A stretch of DNA of 64,000 nt from Serratia ureilytica (GCF_013375155.1 NZ_JABXOF010000011.1:186001-250000); one strand, 5' to 3'; positions 49,660 through 62,607 are shown, counted from the first letter of the stretch. Numbers and translations are program-made. The notes: a model not told the origin generated them from the letters alone.

Positions 49660-51744
49660 TCACCACTGGTAGCTGACCAGCAGTTTGGCGTTGCGGCCAT
49701 CCTGCGGGACGCCCTGCGGCGAGTAGTACTCTTTGTCGAAGGCGTTGCCCAGCACCACGGTGGTGGTGACGCCCTGCAGACGGTCGCGGCCTTTGTAGCT
49801 CAGATAGAAGTCGTTAACCCCGTAGCCGCCTTGCTCCGGCGTCCCCGTCTGCACGCGGGTGGCGCGTTCGGCGAAGGTGGCGACCCAACCGGCGGACAGA
49901 CCGGTTTCGCCCAGCGGCACATCCAGCGAGCTGGTGACGGTGTCCGGATTGATGCTGCTCAACCAGTCACCGGTCGCTTCATTTTTGCCGCGGGTGCGGT
50001 TATAAGCCAAATCCCAGCCGAACCAAGAGGTTTTATAGCTGAGCGTAGCGTCCCATCCCCAGATTTTTGCGCGATCGATATTGGTCGAGAAGGTGGTGCA
50101 ACTGATGCAGTAAGGGCCGCGCGGGCCGCGTCCCAGCTCCATGGTGACGTCGGTTGTGATGTAATCCTTGGCTTTGGTATCGAAATAGCTCGCTTTGAAC
50201 TGCAAGCTATCATCGGCGAGCAGCAGATCGTCGAAACGCAGGCCAAATCCGTACTCTTGAGTTTCATTGGTTTCCGGTTTCAAATTAGGGTTCGGCACCC
50301 AATAGTTGGTGATGGTGGTAGGCCCCATTGGGATGGAGAAGTGTTTGGAGTCGTTGTACATCTCACCCATCGTCGGTGCGCGGAACGCCTGAGAATAGGA
50401 GCCGAACAGCATCAGCCAGTCGGTGGGGGTAATGCTGACTGCGCCGCGTGAGGACCATTTGTTCGCATCCACATCGGCATAGCCGTCACTTGAGCCCTTG
50501 TAATTGTCATAGCGGGTGCCGGCGAGCAGGGTGACGGGCAGATCGCGCAGCGTGATTTCGTCCTGCAGCCAGCCTGAAGCGAAGTTGATTTTTGCGTGCG
50601 GGAAACTTTCGGTCGCTCCGCCCGGCGTTTGCTCCTGTTTGTAAGCCTCGGTGCCGTAGGTCAACAGGTGCGAAGCGAAAGTATCTGCAAACAGGCGTGT
50701 GCGGTTTTCGAGTTTGGCGCCTTTAGTGGTTTGTTTGCGCGCTTCATCTTCGCTGCCGCTGGCGTGCGCGTTAATTTTCACGTCCGAGTAATACACTTTC
50801 GCTTCAGCATCCAGCCAATCCTGGCCGACCGGCTTCAGTTTGTAACTCAGAGCCGCGTCGCGTTGGATCGTCGAACGATCGGTCATTAAGTTTCCAGCGG
50901 AGCTGGCTGGCGTTTGTGGGTTTTTCGGCTCTTGGGCGCTGTTGTTGTAGTAACGAAGGTTGCCGCCCAGCGACTGGTTGTCGTCGATCTTCCAGGTGCC
51001 TTTGGCCAGCACGTTGTTGATGGTTTCGTCGTTGGGGGCATCGAAGCCATTGCCCTGGCGCAGATTGCCGACGTCGCGGGTGCCGAACGACAGCAGGCCG
51101 TCGAGGTTATCGGTCTTGCCGTAGGCGCTGGCGCCCATGCCCAAGCTGTGATCGCCGCTGCCGGCGGTGCCGTAGACGCGGAACCCGCTGTCGTGGCCTG
51201 GCAACAGCAGGTCGGCGGCGTCGACAGTTTCATAAGACACTACGCCACCCAACGCGCCGCTGCCGTACAGCAGGGCAGAAGGGCCGCGCACGATTTCGAT
51301 GCGCTTCACCAACGCAGGATCTAAAAATGTGCCGTTAATATGGCCGGTATCGGTGCCCTGGCGGATGCCGTCGACCAGCGTCAGCACGCCGCGTCGGTCG
51401 TAACCGCGCATCATGAGATCCTGCCCATTGCTGCGGCCGGAGCCCGTGACGGTAATACCCGGCACGCGGCGCAGCATATCGGCAGCGGTCCCCGTAGTTT
51501 GGCTTTCCGGCGAACTGCCTTCGATGACCGTCACCATCATCGGCGCTTCAAAGCTGCTGCGCTGATTGCCGGTGGCGACCACGGTCATGGTTTCGTCAGC
51601 GGCTTTGGCTTTTTTGGCCGGCGTCGCGGGGGAAGAAGAGGGTGTCGTGCTGGTGTTTTGTGCCAAGGCCACCGTAGGCAGAGCGCAGGCAATCGCCAGA
51701 CTCAACGCGGAAAAACGCAGCCGGGTGGAAAATGTCAGAGGCAT
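49660..51744 (-). CDS. hemR: TonB-dependent outer-membrane haem receptor HemR
   Basis: A 694-residue TonB-dependent receptor. The signal peptide ends VALA/Q. A TonB-box-like ETMTVVATG is followed by the plug domain (MLRRVPGITVTGSG, IEIVRGPSALLYGSGALGG) and a barrel with the FRAP motif (YSQAFRAPTMGEMY) and NPNLKPETNETQEYG, with the haem-contact His/Tyr typical of HemR/HmuR in this loop. The protein ends in an outer-membrane Trp (VSYQW). It is transcribed after hemP from the same Fur-type promoter. Confidence 0.94.
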   Translation of the reverse strand: MPLTFSTRLRFSALSLAIACALPTVALAQNTSTTPSSSPATPAKKAKAADETMTVVATGNQRSSFEAPMMVTVIEGSSPESQTTGTAADMLRRVPGITVTGSGRSNGQDLMMRGYDRRGVLTLVDGIRQGTDTGHINGTFLDPALVKRIEIVRGPSALLYGSGALGGVVSYETVDAADLLLPGHDSGFRVYGTAGSGDHSLGMGASAYGKTDNLDGLLSFGTRDVGNLRQGNGFDAPNDETINNVLAKGTWKIDDNQSLGGNLRYYNNSAQEPKNPQTPASSAGNLMTDRSTIQRDAALSYKLKPVGQDWLDAEAKVYYSDVKINAHASGSEDEARKQTTKGAKLENRTRLFADTFASHLLTYGTEAYKQEQTPGGATESFPHAKINFASGWLQDEITLRDLPVTLLAGTRYDNYKGSSDGYADVDANKWSSRGAVSITPTDWLMLFGSYSQAFRAPTMGEMYNDSKHFSIPMGPTTITNYWVPNPNLKPETNETQEYGFGLRFDDLLLADDSLQFKASYFDTKAKDYITTDVTMELGRGPRGPYCISCTTFSTNIDRAKIWGWDATLSYKTSWFGWDLAYNRTRGKNEATGDWLSSINPDTVTSSLDVPLGETGLSAGWVATFAERATRVQTGTPEQGGYGVNDFYLSYKGRDRLQGVTTTVVLGNAFDKEYYSPQGVPQDGRNAKLLVSYQW

Positions 51745-51838
51745 GGTGCAACTCTCCGTATGTAATGAAACATATCAATAGATTTGCTGGCTGCCTGGAT
51801 CACAAGATCGGGGTGGCTGGCGTTTGAGGATTCTGTGG

Positions 51839-52024
51839 TTATTTGGTCAGGATCAATTTCCCTGCCTTGGTCTGCCGCAGTTGATAGCGCTGGCCCTGAT
51901 GGGTAATGAACGCGATGCCGTCGGCGCCGAGCAGCTGTGCGCTGTCGTAGCTGGGCGGCGCGTTTGCGCTGTGCTCGGTCGGGGCCGCGGCGGCGGGAGT
52001 TGGCGTGTTGGCAGTATCCATCAT
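51839..52024 (-). CDS. hemP: hemin uptake protein HemP
   Basis: A 61-residue HemP-family protein; the C-terminal core LLGADGIAFITHQGQRYQLRQTKAGKLILTK contains the family signature, of which RQTKAGKLILTK is almost invariant. The first half is a low-complexity Pro/Ala-rich linker. Tandem ATGs at 52024 and 52021 are both possible; the longer upstream extension crosses the Fur box and was rejected. In other bacteria HemP assists expression of the haem receptor. E. coli keeps a relative (ydiE) at the matching place beside aroH. Confidence 0.88.
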   Translation of the reverse strand: MMDTANTPTPAAAAPTEHSANAPPSYDSAQLLGADGIAFITHQGQRYQLRQTKAGKLILTK

Positions 52025-52065
52025 CTTTGTGCTTATAAAACAGACCATTAAATGGTAATTAATAT

Positions 52066-52084
52066 CAAATTGAGAATCATTATC
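52066..52084. promoter_or_regulatory. Fur box of the hemPR-hmuSTUV operon
   Basis: CAAATTGAGAATCATTATC matches the Fur consensus at 15 of 19 positions and lies about 40 bp upstream of hemP. Confidence 0.8.
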
Positions 52085-52193
52085 ATGTGATGGAAAGGTT
52101 ACATCAAGGAAAATTTTCTTACCGATGGAACCTTTTTGCCGAACGGACATCCGGCGACGGGCCGAACGCGCTCGGCCCGTAAAAAAGAGGGGA

Positions 52194-52679
52194 TTATTTC
52201 AGCAGGGTTTCGATACGGTCGAACAGACGCTCAGGTTTGGTGATCGGCGCAAAGCGCGTGACACGTTGACCATCGGCGGTGAGCAGGAATTTGGTGAAAT
52301 TCCATTTGATGCGGCGGCTGCCCAGAATGCCGGGCGCCAGGCGTTTCAGTTCGTTGAACAGCGGATGGGCGCCGGGGCCGTTGACCTCTATTTTGTTGAA
52401 CAGCGGGAAACTGACGCCGTAGTTGAGGCTGCAAAAATTGGCGATCTCAAGCGGACTGCCCGGCTCCTGAGAACCAAACTGGTTGCAAGGGAAGCCGAGC
52501 ACCATCAACCCGCGTTCGCGATAGTATTGCCACAAATTTTCCAGCCCGCGGTATTGCGGGGTGAAGCCGCACTTGCTGGCGGTGTTGACCACCAGGTAAG
52601 CGCGCGCCGGGAAATCGCCCAGCGTTTTTTGCTCGCCCTGCAGCGTGACGCAGGGGATGGATAACAGAGAGTGAATCAT
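52194..52679 (-). CDS. glutathione peroxidase family protein
   Basis: A 161-residue thiol peroxidase of the glutathione peroxidase family. Catalytic Cys in VVNTASKCGFTPQY, Gln in FPCNQFGSQEPGS, and Trp-Asn in IKWNFTKFLL. A second Cys in CNQFG and one in ANFCSLNYG may resolve the disulphide with thioredoxin. It is clearly distinct from BtuE at 31452 (shorter, different insertions). It lies alone between hemP and aroH; proximity to iron genes suggests an oxidative-stress role. Confidence 0.9.
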   Translation of the reverse strand: MIHSLLSIPCVTLQGEQKTLGDFPARAYLVVNTASKCGFTPQYRGLENLWQYYRERGLMVLGFPCNQFGSQEPGSPLEIANFCSLNYGVSFPLFNKIEVNGPGAHPLFNELKRLAPGILGSRRIKWNFTKFLLTADGQRVTRFAPITKPERLFDRIETLLK

Positions 52680-52784
52680 GCCGGGGCTCCCAGTGCGTTG
52701 CGGCGGGTGTTAAAGGATTGCGATCAGTATAGATGAGCGAAACAGGGGAGATAAAGCCGGGGCGTGGCCCCGGCCTACGATAGG

Positions 52785-53831
<1,047 letters not shown>

Positions 53832-54027
53832 GTTGTTCCCTGGAAACTGTTCTTCTCTGCGGCAGGAGCGCCGGGAAGTGATGGCGATCACAATAACGCA
53901 AAAAGCGCTGAATTCAACCGTAGAGATTGCGTTCTGTTGATCAAAGCCGCGAAAAAAAGCACAAAAAAATCAGCTGCTGCTGAAATAAACGGCAGGCGGC
54001 GGGGCGCGATGGCCCCGCGGGGAAAGG

Positions 54028-54849
54028 TCAGAACATGCGGCGGCTCATGCCGAGGATATCGAGGATTTTGGTGGAGATCTCTTCGACCGAATAGTTGGTG
54101 GTGTTGAGGTAGCGGATCTGGTTTTTGCGGAACAGCGCCTCGACCTCGGCGATTTCCATGCGGCACTGGCGCAAGGAGGCGTAACGGCTGTTTTCGCGCC
54201 GCTCTTCACGGATCGCCGCCAGGCGCTCCGGATCGATGGTCAGGCCGAATAATTTATGCTGAAACGGTTTCAGCGAGGCCGGCAGATGCAAATTGTCCAT
54301 ATCGTCGGCGATAAACGGGTAGTTGGCGGCGCGGATGCCGAACTGCATCGCCAGATAGAGGCTGGTGGGGGTTTTGCCGCAGCGCGAGACGCCGAGCAGG
54401 ATCACCTGCGCCTGATCGAGGTTGCGCAGCGAAATGCCATCATCGTGCGCCAGGGTATAGTCGATGGCGGCGATGCGGGCGTCGTACTTGCCGAGATTGC
54501 TGGCGGTCAGGCCGTGGGTGCGGTTCGGCACCGGCGTCGGTTCCACATCCAGCTCGCCCTGCAGCGGGCCGACCAGCGCCTGCACGATATCCTGGCAGAA
54601 GCCCTGGCTCTGGACGATCACATCGCGCACTTCCGGCGAGATAATGGAGTAAAACACCAACGGGCGCACGCCGGTTTCATGGTAAATATCATCGATTTGC
54701 TGGCGAACTGCGCGCGCGCGGGCCTCGGTTTCGACAAACGGCAGGGTATAGGTGGTCGCCGTGACCGGGAACTGCGACAGCACCGCGTGTCCCAGCACTT
54801 CGGCGGTGATCGCCGTACCATCCGAAATATAAAAAACGCTTCTTTCCAC
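54028..54849 (-). CDS. ppsR: PEP synthetase regulatory protein (kinase/pyrophosphorylase)
   Basis: A 273-residue DUF299 protein that inactivates PpsA by ADP-dependent phosphorylation and reactivates it by Pi-dependent dephosphorylation. [23 protein letters not shown] opens the protein and the P-loop is [17 protein letters not shown]. It ends [10 protein letters not shown] as in E. coli. The GTG at 54849 was chosen because TAAGGAG stands six bases upstream; longer frames add a non-conserved segment of about 100 residues. It is divergent from ppsA across about 500 bases. Confidence 0.93.
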   Translation of the reverse strand: MERSVFYISDGTAITAEVLGHAVLSQFPVTATTYTLPFVETEARARAVRQQIDDIYHETGVRPLVFYSIISPEVRDVIVQSQGFCQDIVQALVGPLQGELDVEPTPVPNRTHGLTASNLGKYDARIAAIDYTLAHDDGISLRNLDQAQVILLGVSRCGKTPTSLYLAMQFGIRAANYPFIADDMDNLHLPASLKPFQHKLFGLTIDPERLAAIREERRENSRYASLRQCRMEIAEVEALFRKNQIRYLNTTNYSVEEISTKILDILGMSRRMF

Positions 54850-55346
54850 CCGAGGCTCCTTACCTGAAAACGGTGTTCCTGCTGTCATCACTGTCAATAT
54901 CATGGGCCGCAGACGATCCGTCGGTAAAGGGGCGAGAGAAAAAATTGTGACGACGGGGCGATAAACCGCCATGCGGCGGCGCAGGCGGAAAGCGCGATTA
55001 GCGGCCATAAAAAGTGCGGCCCAGCGGCGCTTTTCCACCTGGAGCGCGAGTTTGCCGTTATTTTCACCAAAAACGGTAGCGTTTGCGCGGTCATTAAAAC
55101 AGAAGTTTAAAAAGAACGTAATTTGTTGAGAACTAAGCTTTTCGTGCGTTTGGGAACGGTTCCCAGGCAAATCAGCCGGTTAGGACATTCTCTTAAAAAC
55201 CACTTTCTTCAGTGGGTTGATCGATTCACCTTTCCATTTTCCCCGGATCAGTGTGCTAGTCTGATTCGGCTCCGCGTTTAGCGGCGCCGTAAAGCAAGCG
55301 AATTAAATCCGTCTTTACCCTACTGATAGCAATAAGGATTGTCTCG
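54850..55346. other. divergent ppsR/ppsA promoter region
   Basis: No gene. Contains a perfect 15-bp palindrome TGGGAACGGTTCCCA (55151-55165) and a Cra-like site (55215-55230), plus an extended -10-like TGTGCTAGTCT at 55252-55262 facing ppsA. Open frames here on the minus strand are upstream extensions of ppsR without conservation. Confidence 0.55.
55215..55230. promoter_or_regulatory. Cra (FruR) site upstream of ppsA
   Basis: On the minus strand GGTGAATCGATCAACC matches the Cra pattern TGAATCGNT. Cra activates ppsA in E. coli during gluconeogenesis. Confidence 0.6.
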
Positions 55347-57725
<2,379 letters not shown>

Positions 57726-57755
57726 GGCTTCGGCGCCGCTAAGGCATTAATACCC

Positions 57756-57785
57756 GGCCGCAGTTTACGCTGCGGCCTTTTTATT
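57756..57785 (+). terminator. terminator of ppsA
   Basis: GGCCGCAG-TTTACG-CTGCGGCC hairpin followed by TTTTTATT. Confidence 0.9.
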
Positions 57786-57836
57786 TCTGAATGTAAATAA
57801 CGGCGCGTTAAATAATCAATTTGGCGAAAAAAGAAT

Positions 57837-57945
57837 AAAAAAAAGCCCATCGTAGGAGATGGGCAAAGACTACACACAGCAATTCACATGTATGGCATTA
57901 CATTGTTCAGAAAGGTTGCTTTAAAATCAGTGATTTGAAGCAATA
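57837..57945 (-). ncRNA. rprA: small regulatory RNA RprA
   Basis: On the minus strand the sequence ends AATTGCTGTGTGTAGTCTTTGCCCATCTCC...GATGGGCTTTTTTTT, matching the E. coli RprA 3' part, including the seed-region and terminator hairpin. The 5' part keeps a stem-loop but differs in sequence. The likely +1 is near 57945, seven bases after a TATTAT -10. RprA is an Hfq-dependent RNA that activates rpoS translation. It sits between ppsA and ydiK, as expected near ydiK in E. coli. The exact 5' end is estimated. Confidence 0.9.
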
Positions 57946-57984
57946 GATGGCCATAATACTAGATATTTGAACGCGACTAGTCAT

Positions 57985-57998
57985 TAAGAATCATCCTA
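57985..57998. promoter_or_regulatory. RcsB (RcsAB) box of rprA
   Basis: TAAGAATCATCCTA matches the RcsAB box TAAGRATNNTCCTA and lies about 45 bases upstream of the predicted rprA start, as in E. coli, where the Rcs phosphorelay activates rprA. Confidence 0.8.
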
Positions 57999-58169
57999 AT
58001 CGATAGCGGTATCACCATTTATTTGCGGGCGTTATCTCTTTTTGCATTTTGCAGCAAACACGGATTTACATTGCACCTTTCCATTTGCCGCGCCTTAATC
58101 AATAAACAACGGCATTATATTTGGCGAAGATATTACCCGAATGAGGTAGGCGTAGTGAGAGGGGAAACT

Positions 58170-58195
58170 CTTCCGCCCGGCGATGCGGGCGGAAG
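58170..58195 (-). terminator. hairpin after ydiK
   Basis: CTTCCGCCCG pairs with CGGGCGGAAG just beyond the ydiK stop. The transcript then reads AGTTTCCCC, so termination strength is moderate. The rest of the gap up to rprA (58000-58169) shows no gene. Confidence 0.5.
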
Positions 58196-58204
58196 GGAGG
58201 GCGA

Positions 58205-59305
58205 TTAACGTTTTTCCAGTTCTTCGATCACTTGCTCCGGCGCGGTGGTCGGCTCCGGCGCTTCATCCATCCAGGCGGTCAGCAGGCGATAAGACACCGC
58301 CAACACCACCGGGCCGATGAACAGGCCGATCATGCCGAAGGCCAGCAAACCGCCGATAACGCCGGACAGGATCAGCAGCAGCGGCAGATCGGCGCCCATG
58401 CGGATCAGCACCGGGCGCAGCACGTTATCCAGCGTGGCCACCACGCAGCTCCAGACCAGCAGCACGGTGCCCCAGGTGGTGTCGCCGTGCCAGTACAGCC
58501 AAATGATGGCCGGCACCAGCACCAACAGCGGCCCCAATTGCGCCACACAGCAGATGAAGATCAGCATCGTCAACAGGGTGGCGGCCGGAATGCCGCTTAC
58601 CGCCAGACCGATGCCGCCCAGTACCGACTGCACCAGCGCCGTCACTACCACGCCCAGCGCGACCGCGCGGATCGCCTGGCCGCCCAGCAGCACCGCCGCA
58701 TCGCCGCGCGCGGAACCGAGGCGTACCGCAAAGTGGCGGATACCCAGCGCGACCTGTTCGCCGCGCGCGTACAACAAGGCGCTGAACAGCAGCATCAGCG
58801 CGCAGTGCAGCAGCAGGCGGCCGATATGCGCCGCCTGCGCCACGAACCAGGTGGCGGTCTGGCCGAAGTATGGCTGTACCTTCGCCAGCAGCGCGGCGCC
58901 GCCGGCGTTAACCAGCGTATGGTAGCTGGTATAGAGCTTGTCGCCGATCATCGGGACGGATTGCAGCCAAGCGAGGTCGGGAATATGCAGCTTGCCTGGC
59001 GAGCTGGCCCAGGCGATCAACGGCGCGCTGTTATCCACCACGCTGCTGATCAGCAGGGAGATGGGCAGAATGAACAGCAGGATCAACAGCAGGGTCATGA
59101 CCAGCACCGCCAGCGAGCGGCGGCCCCACAGCAGCTTTTGCAGTTTGAGCAGCAGCGGCCAGGTGGCGATGACCACCATGCCCGCCCAGGCGAAGCCGAG
59201 AATAAACGGTTGGATCACCCAGAAACAGGCGACAATCATGATGGCGATAAACAGCACGCCGAAAATAATTCGCGGTAAGTCGTAACGCGATTGCGGGAGT
59301 GGCAT
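58205..59305 (-). CDS. ydiK: AI-2E family transporter YdiK
   Basis: A 366-residue inner-membrane protein of the AI-2E exporter family (PF01594), predicted with seven to eight helices. Close to E. coli YdiK: FIAIMIVACFWVIQPFILGFAWAG, MLLFSALLYARGEQVALGIRHFA, AQAIRAVALGVVVTALVQS and LIRMGADLPLLLILSGVIGG. The substrate is unknown; relatives export autoinducer-2 or act as Na/H antiporters. Divergent from ydiJ. Confidence 0.92.
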   Translation of the reverse strand: MPLPQSRYDLPRIIFGVLFIAIMIVACFWVIQPFILGFAWAGMVVIATWPLLLKLQKLLWGRRSLAVLVMTLLLILLFILPISLLISSVVDNSAPLIAWASSPGKLHIPDLAWLQSVPMIGDKLYTSYHTLVNAGGAALLAKVQPYFGQTATWFVAQAAHIGRLLLHCALMLLFSALLYARGEQVALGIRHFAVRLGSARGDAAVLLGGQAIRAVALGVVVTALVQSVLGGIGLAVSGIPAATLLTMLIFICCVAQLGPLLVLVPAIIWLYWHGDTTWGTVLLVWSCVVATLDNVLRPVLIRMGADLPLLLILSGVIGGLLAFGMIGLFIGPVVLAVSYRLLTAWMDEAPEPTTAPEQVIEELEKR

Positions 59306-59550
59306 CAGTGGGTTCTCATCCTGGTCAATTAAATCCCTGGCACCGGCGAATCGGGGTGCCTGTCGGTCGGTTTATCACCGCCGGGCGGCCGCCTGTGGCG
59401 GCGCTCGCAGGGCGGTAATAATGTGAATGCCTTCACTAAACGAGTATGTTAGTTTTTAGTGTCACTAAAAAATAGGGTGGGTCTGAATTAAAGGCCCGAT
59501 TCAGCGTACATCAGCGCATAAAAAATAGACGGACAGGGTCAAAAAAGCGA
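59306..59550. other. divergent ydiK/ydiJ promoter region
   Basis: No gene. CACTAAA occurs at about 59434 and 59463 with an inverted TTTAGTG between them (59455-59461), which could serve as an operator. An A/T-rich -10 region for ydiJ follows, but no ribosome-binding site better than GGGTC precedes the ydiJ ATG. Confidence 0.35.
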
Positions 59551-62500
59551 ATGATCCCACAGATTTCTCAGGCGCCCGGCCTCGTTCAACGGGTGCTCGA
59601 CTTTTTGGAAGCACTGAAGCAAAACGGATTTAACGGCGATACCGCCACCAGCTATGCCGACCGGCTGACGATGGCCACCGACAACAGTATCTATCAGCTG
59701 CTGCCCGATGCGGTGGTGTTCCCCCGTTCCACCGCCGATGTGGCGCTGATCGCCCGTCTGGCCGGAGAAGAGCGCTTCAATACGCTGACCTTCAGCCCGC
59801 GCGGCGGCGGCACCGGCACCAACGGCCAGTCGCTCAATACCGGCATCGTGGTCGATATGTCGCGCCACATGAACCGCATTCTGGAGATCAACGTCGAACA
59901 AGGCTGGGTGAAAGTCGAAGCCGGCGTGATCAAGGATCAGCTGAATCAATACCTGCGGCCGTTCGGCTACTTCTTCTCGCCGGAACTGTCCACCAGCAAC
60001 CGCGCCACGCTGGGGGGCATGATCAATACCGACGCCTCCGGCCAGGGCTCGCTGGTGTACGGCAAAACCTCCGATCACGTGTTGGGCCTGCGGGCGGTGC
60101 TGCTGGGCGGCGAGATGATCGACACCCGCGCCATGCCGACGGCGCTGGCGGAAACGATTGCCCTGGAAGAGACCGCCGAAGGGCGCATCTACCGCACGGT
60201 GCTGAATCGCTGCCGCGAGCAGCGCGCGCTGATCCTGGAAAAATTCCCCAAACTCAACCGCTTCCTCACCGGCTACGACCTGCGCCACGTGCTGAGCGAC
60301 GATCTGCAAACCTTCGATCTGACGCGCATCCTCACCGGTGCGGAAGGCACGCTGGCCTTTATCACCGAAGCGCGGCTGGACATTACGCCGCTGCCGAAGG
60401 TGCGTCGTCTGGTTAACGTGAAATACGACTCCTTCGACTCGGCGCTGCGCAATGCGCCCTTTATGGTCGAGGCCAAGGCGCTGTCGGTGGAAACCATCGA
60501 CTCCAAGGTGCTGAATCTGGCGCGTGAAGATATCGTTTGGCATTCGGTAAGCGAACTGATCGCCGACGTGCCGGATAAAGAGATGCTTGGGCTGAACATC
60601 GTCGAATTCGCCGGCGACGACCGCGCGCTGATCGACGGCCAGATGGAGACCCTGTGCCAACGGCTGGATGAACTGATCGCCCAGCGGCAGGCCGGCGTGA
60701 TCGGGTACCAGATCTGCGGCGACCTGGCGGGCATCGAGCGCATTTACAACATGCGCAAGAAGGCGGTCGGGCTGCTGGGCAACGCCAAAGGGCGCGCCAA
60801 GCCGATCCCGTTCGCCGAGGATACTTGCGTGCCGCCGCAGCACCTGGCGGACTATATCGTCGAGTTCCGCCAACTGCTCGACGACCACAAGCTGAGCTAT
60901 GGCATGTTCGGCCACGTCGATGCCGGGGTGCTGCACGTGCGTCCGGCGCTCGACATGTGCGACCCCCAGCAGGAAGTGCTGATGAAGCAGATCTCCGATC
61001 GGGTGGTGGCGCTCACCGCCAAATACGGCGGCCTGCTGTGGGGCGAGCATGGCAAGGGGTTCCGCGCCGAGTACAGCCCTGAATTCTTCGGGGAAACGCT
61101 GTACGAGGAGCTGCGCCGCATCAAGACGGCGTTCGATCCGGATAACCGTCTTAACCCGGGCAAGATCTGTGCGCCGCTGGCGGTGGATGCGCCGATGATG
61201 CAGGTGGATGCGGTCAAACGCGGCACCTTCGATCGCCAGATCCCGGTCGAGGTGCGCACCTCGTTCCGCGGCGCGCTGGAGTGTAACGGCAACGGCCTGT
61301 GCTTCAACTTCGACGTGCGCAGCCCGATGTGCCCGTCGATGAAGATCAGCGGCAACCGCATTCATTCGCCGAAAGGGCGGGCGACGCTGGTGCGCGAGTG
61401 GCTGCGTCTGTTGGCCGAGCAGGGCATCGATCCGTTGGCGCTGGAGAAACAGCTGCCGCAGCAGCGCCTCAGCTTGCGCGGTCTAATCGAGAAAACCCGC
61501 AACAGCTGGCATGCCGGCAAGGGCGAATACGACTTTTCGCACGAAGTGAAAGAGGCGATGTCCGGCTGTCTGGCCTGCAAGGCCTGTTCCACCCAGTGCC
61601 CGATCAAAATTGACGTGCCGGGGTTCCGTTCGCGCTTCCTGCAGCTTTACCATACCCGCTACCTGCGCCCGGTGAGCGACTACATGGTCGCCGGCGTAGA
61701 GAGCTATACCCCGTTGATGGCCCGCGCGCCGAAGGTGTTCAACTTCTTCTTCCGCCAGCCGTGGCTGCGGGAGATGAGCCGCAACGCCGTCGGCATGGTC
61801 GATCTGCCGCTGTTGTCCAGCCCGACGCTGCGTCAGCAGCTGTCAGGCCACCGGGCGACCACGCTGACGCTGGAACAGTTGGAAGGGTTGAACGCCGAGC
61901 AACGTGAAGAACACGTGCTGATTGTTCAGGATCCGTTCACCAGCTATTACGACGCCAAAGTGGTGGCGGATTTCGTCCGGCTGGTGGAAAAGCTCGGTTA
62001 TAAACCGGTGCTGCTGCCGTTCTCGCCGAACGGCAAGGCGCAGCATGTGAAGGGCTTCCTGACGCGGTTCGCCCGCACCGCGCGCAAAACCGCCGATTTC
62101 CTCAACCGCGTGGCGCAGCTCGGCATACCGCTGGTGGGCGTCGATCCGGCGCTGGTGCTGTGCTATCGCGACGAATACCGCGAGATCCTCGGCGCCGAGC
62201 GCGGCGATTTTCAGGTGCAGCTGGTGCATGAATGGTTGCAACAGCGGATCGCGGATCGCGCCGAACAGCCGGCGACCGGCGAACCCTGGTATCTGTTCGG
62301 TCACTGCACTGAAACCACCGCGCTGCCGGCCAGCGGCCAACAGTGGGCGGCGATCTTCGCCCGCTTCGGCGCCAAACTGGAGAACGTCAGCGTCGGCTGC
62401 TGCGGCATGGCCGGCACTTACGGCCATGAAGCCAAGAACCTGCAAAACTCGCTCGGTATTTATGAGCTATCATGGCATCCGACGCTGCAGCGTTTGCCGC

Positions 62501-62607
62501 GTCAGCGCTGCCTGGCGACCGGCTATTCCTGCCGCAGCCAGGTGAAACGCATTGAGGGCAATGGCGTGCGCCACCCATTACAGGCACTTCTGGAGATGAT
62601 TGAGTGA
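59551..62607 (+). CDS. ydiJ: FAD/Fe-S oxidoreductase YdiJ (D-2-hydroxyglutarate dehydrogenase)
   Basis: A 1018-residue multidomain enzyme. The N-terminal PCMH-type FAD domain (about 45-290) has FSPRGGGTGTNGQSLN and TLGGMINTDASGQGS, then a glycolate-oxidase-like C-terminal cap (GEHGKGFRAEYSPEFFG). A ferredoxin-type segment CLACKACSTQCPIKID (about residues 672-687) binds Fe-S, and a C-terminal CCG domain ends with VGCCGMAGTYG. E. coli YdiJ oxidises D-2-hydroxyglutarate. The stop overlaps the menI start, so the two are coupled. Confidence 0.93.
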   Translation: MIPQISQAPGLVQRVLDFLEALKQNGFNGDTATSYADRLTMATDNSIYQLLPDAVVFPRSTADVALIARLAGEERFNTLTFSPRGGGTGTNGQSLNTGIVVDMSRHMNRILEINVEQGWVKVEAGVIKDQLNQYLRPFGYFFSPELSTSNRATLGGMINTDASGQGSLVYGKTSDHVLGLRAVLLGGEMIDTRAMPTALAETIALEETAEGRIYRTVLNRCREQRALILEKFPKLNRFLTGYDLRHVLSDDLQTFDLTRILTGAEGTLAFITEARLDITPLPKVRRLVNVKYDSFDSALRNAPFMVEAKALSVETIDSKVLNLAREDIVWHSVSELIADVPDKEMLGLNIVEFAGDDRALIDGQMETLCQRLDELIAQRQAGVIGYQICGDLAGIERIYNMRKKAVGLLGNAKGRAKPIPFAEDTCVPPQHLADYIVEFRQLLDDHKLSYGMFGHVDAGVLHVRPALDMCDPQQEVLMKQISDRVVALTAKYGGLLWGEHGKGFRAEYSPEFFGETLYEELRRIKTAFDPDNRLNPGKICAPLAVDAPMMQVDAVKRGTFDRQIPVEVRTSFRGALECNGNGLCFNFDVRSPMCPSMKISGNRIHSPKGRATLVREWLRLLAEQGIDPLALEKQLPQQRLSLRGLIEKTRNSWHAGKGEYDFSHEVKEAMSGCLACKACSTQCPIKIDVPGFRSRFLQLYHTRYLRPVSDYMVAGVESYTPLMARAPKVFNFFFRQPWLREMSRNAVGMVDLPLLSSPTLRQQLSGHRATTLTLEQLEGLNAEQREEHVLIVQDPFTSYYDAKVVADFVRLVEKLGYKPVLLPFSPNGKAQHVKGFLTRFARTARKTADFLNRVAQLGIPLVGVDPALVLCYRDEYREILGAERGDFQVQLVHEWLQQRIADRAEQPATGEPWYLFGHCTETTALPASGQQWAAIFARFGAKLENVSVGCCGMAGTYGHEAKNLQNSLGIYELSWHPTLQRLPRQRCLATGYSCRSQVKRIEGNGVRHPLQALLEMIE

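Noticed and set aside
53832-53960. TrpR operator before aroH
   Set aside because: No CTAG-centred palindrome resembling the trp operator is present, so Trp repression cannot be claimed here.
59539-61365. 608-codon minus-strand frame antisense to ydiJ
   Set aside because: Shadow of a highly conserved enzyme gene.
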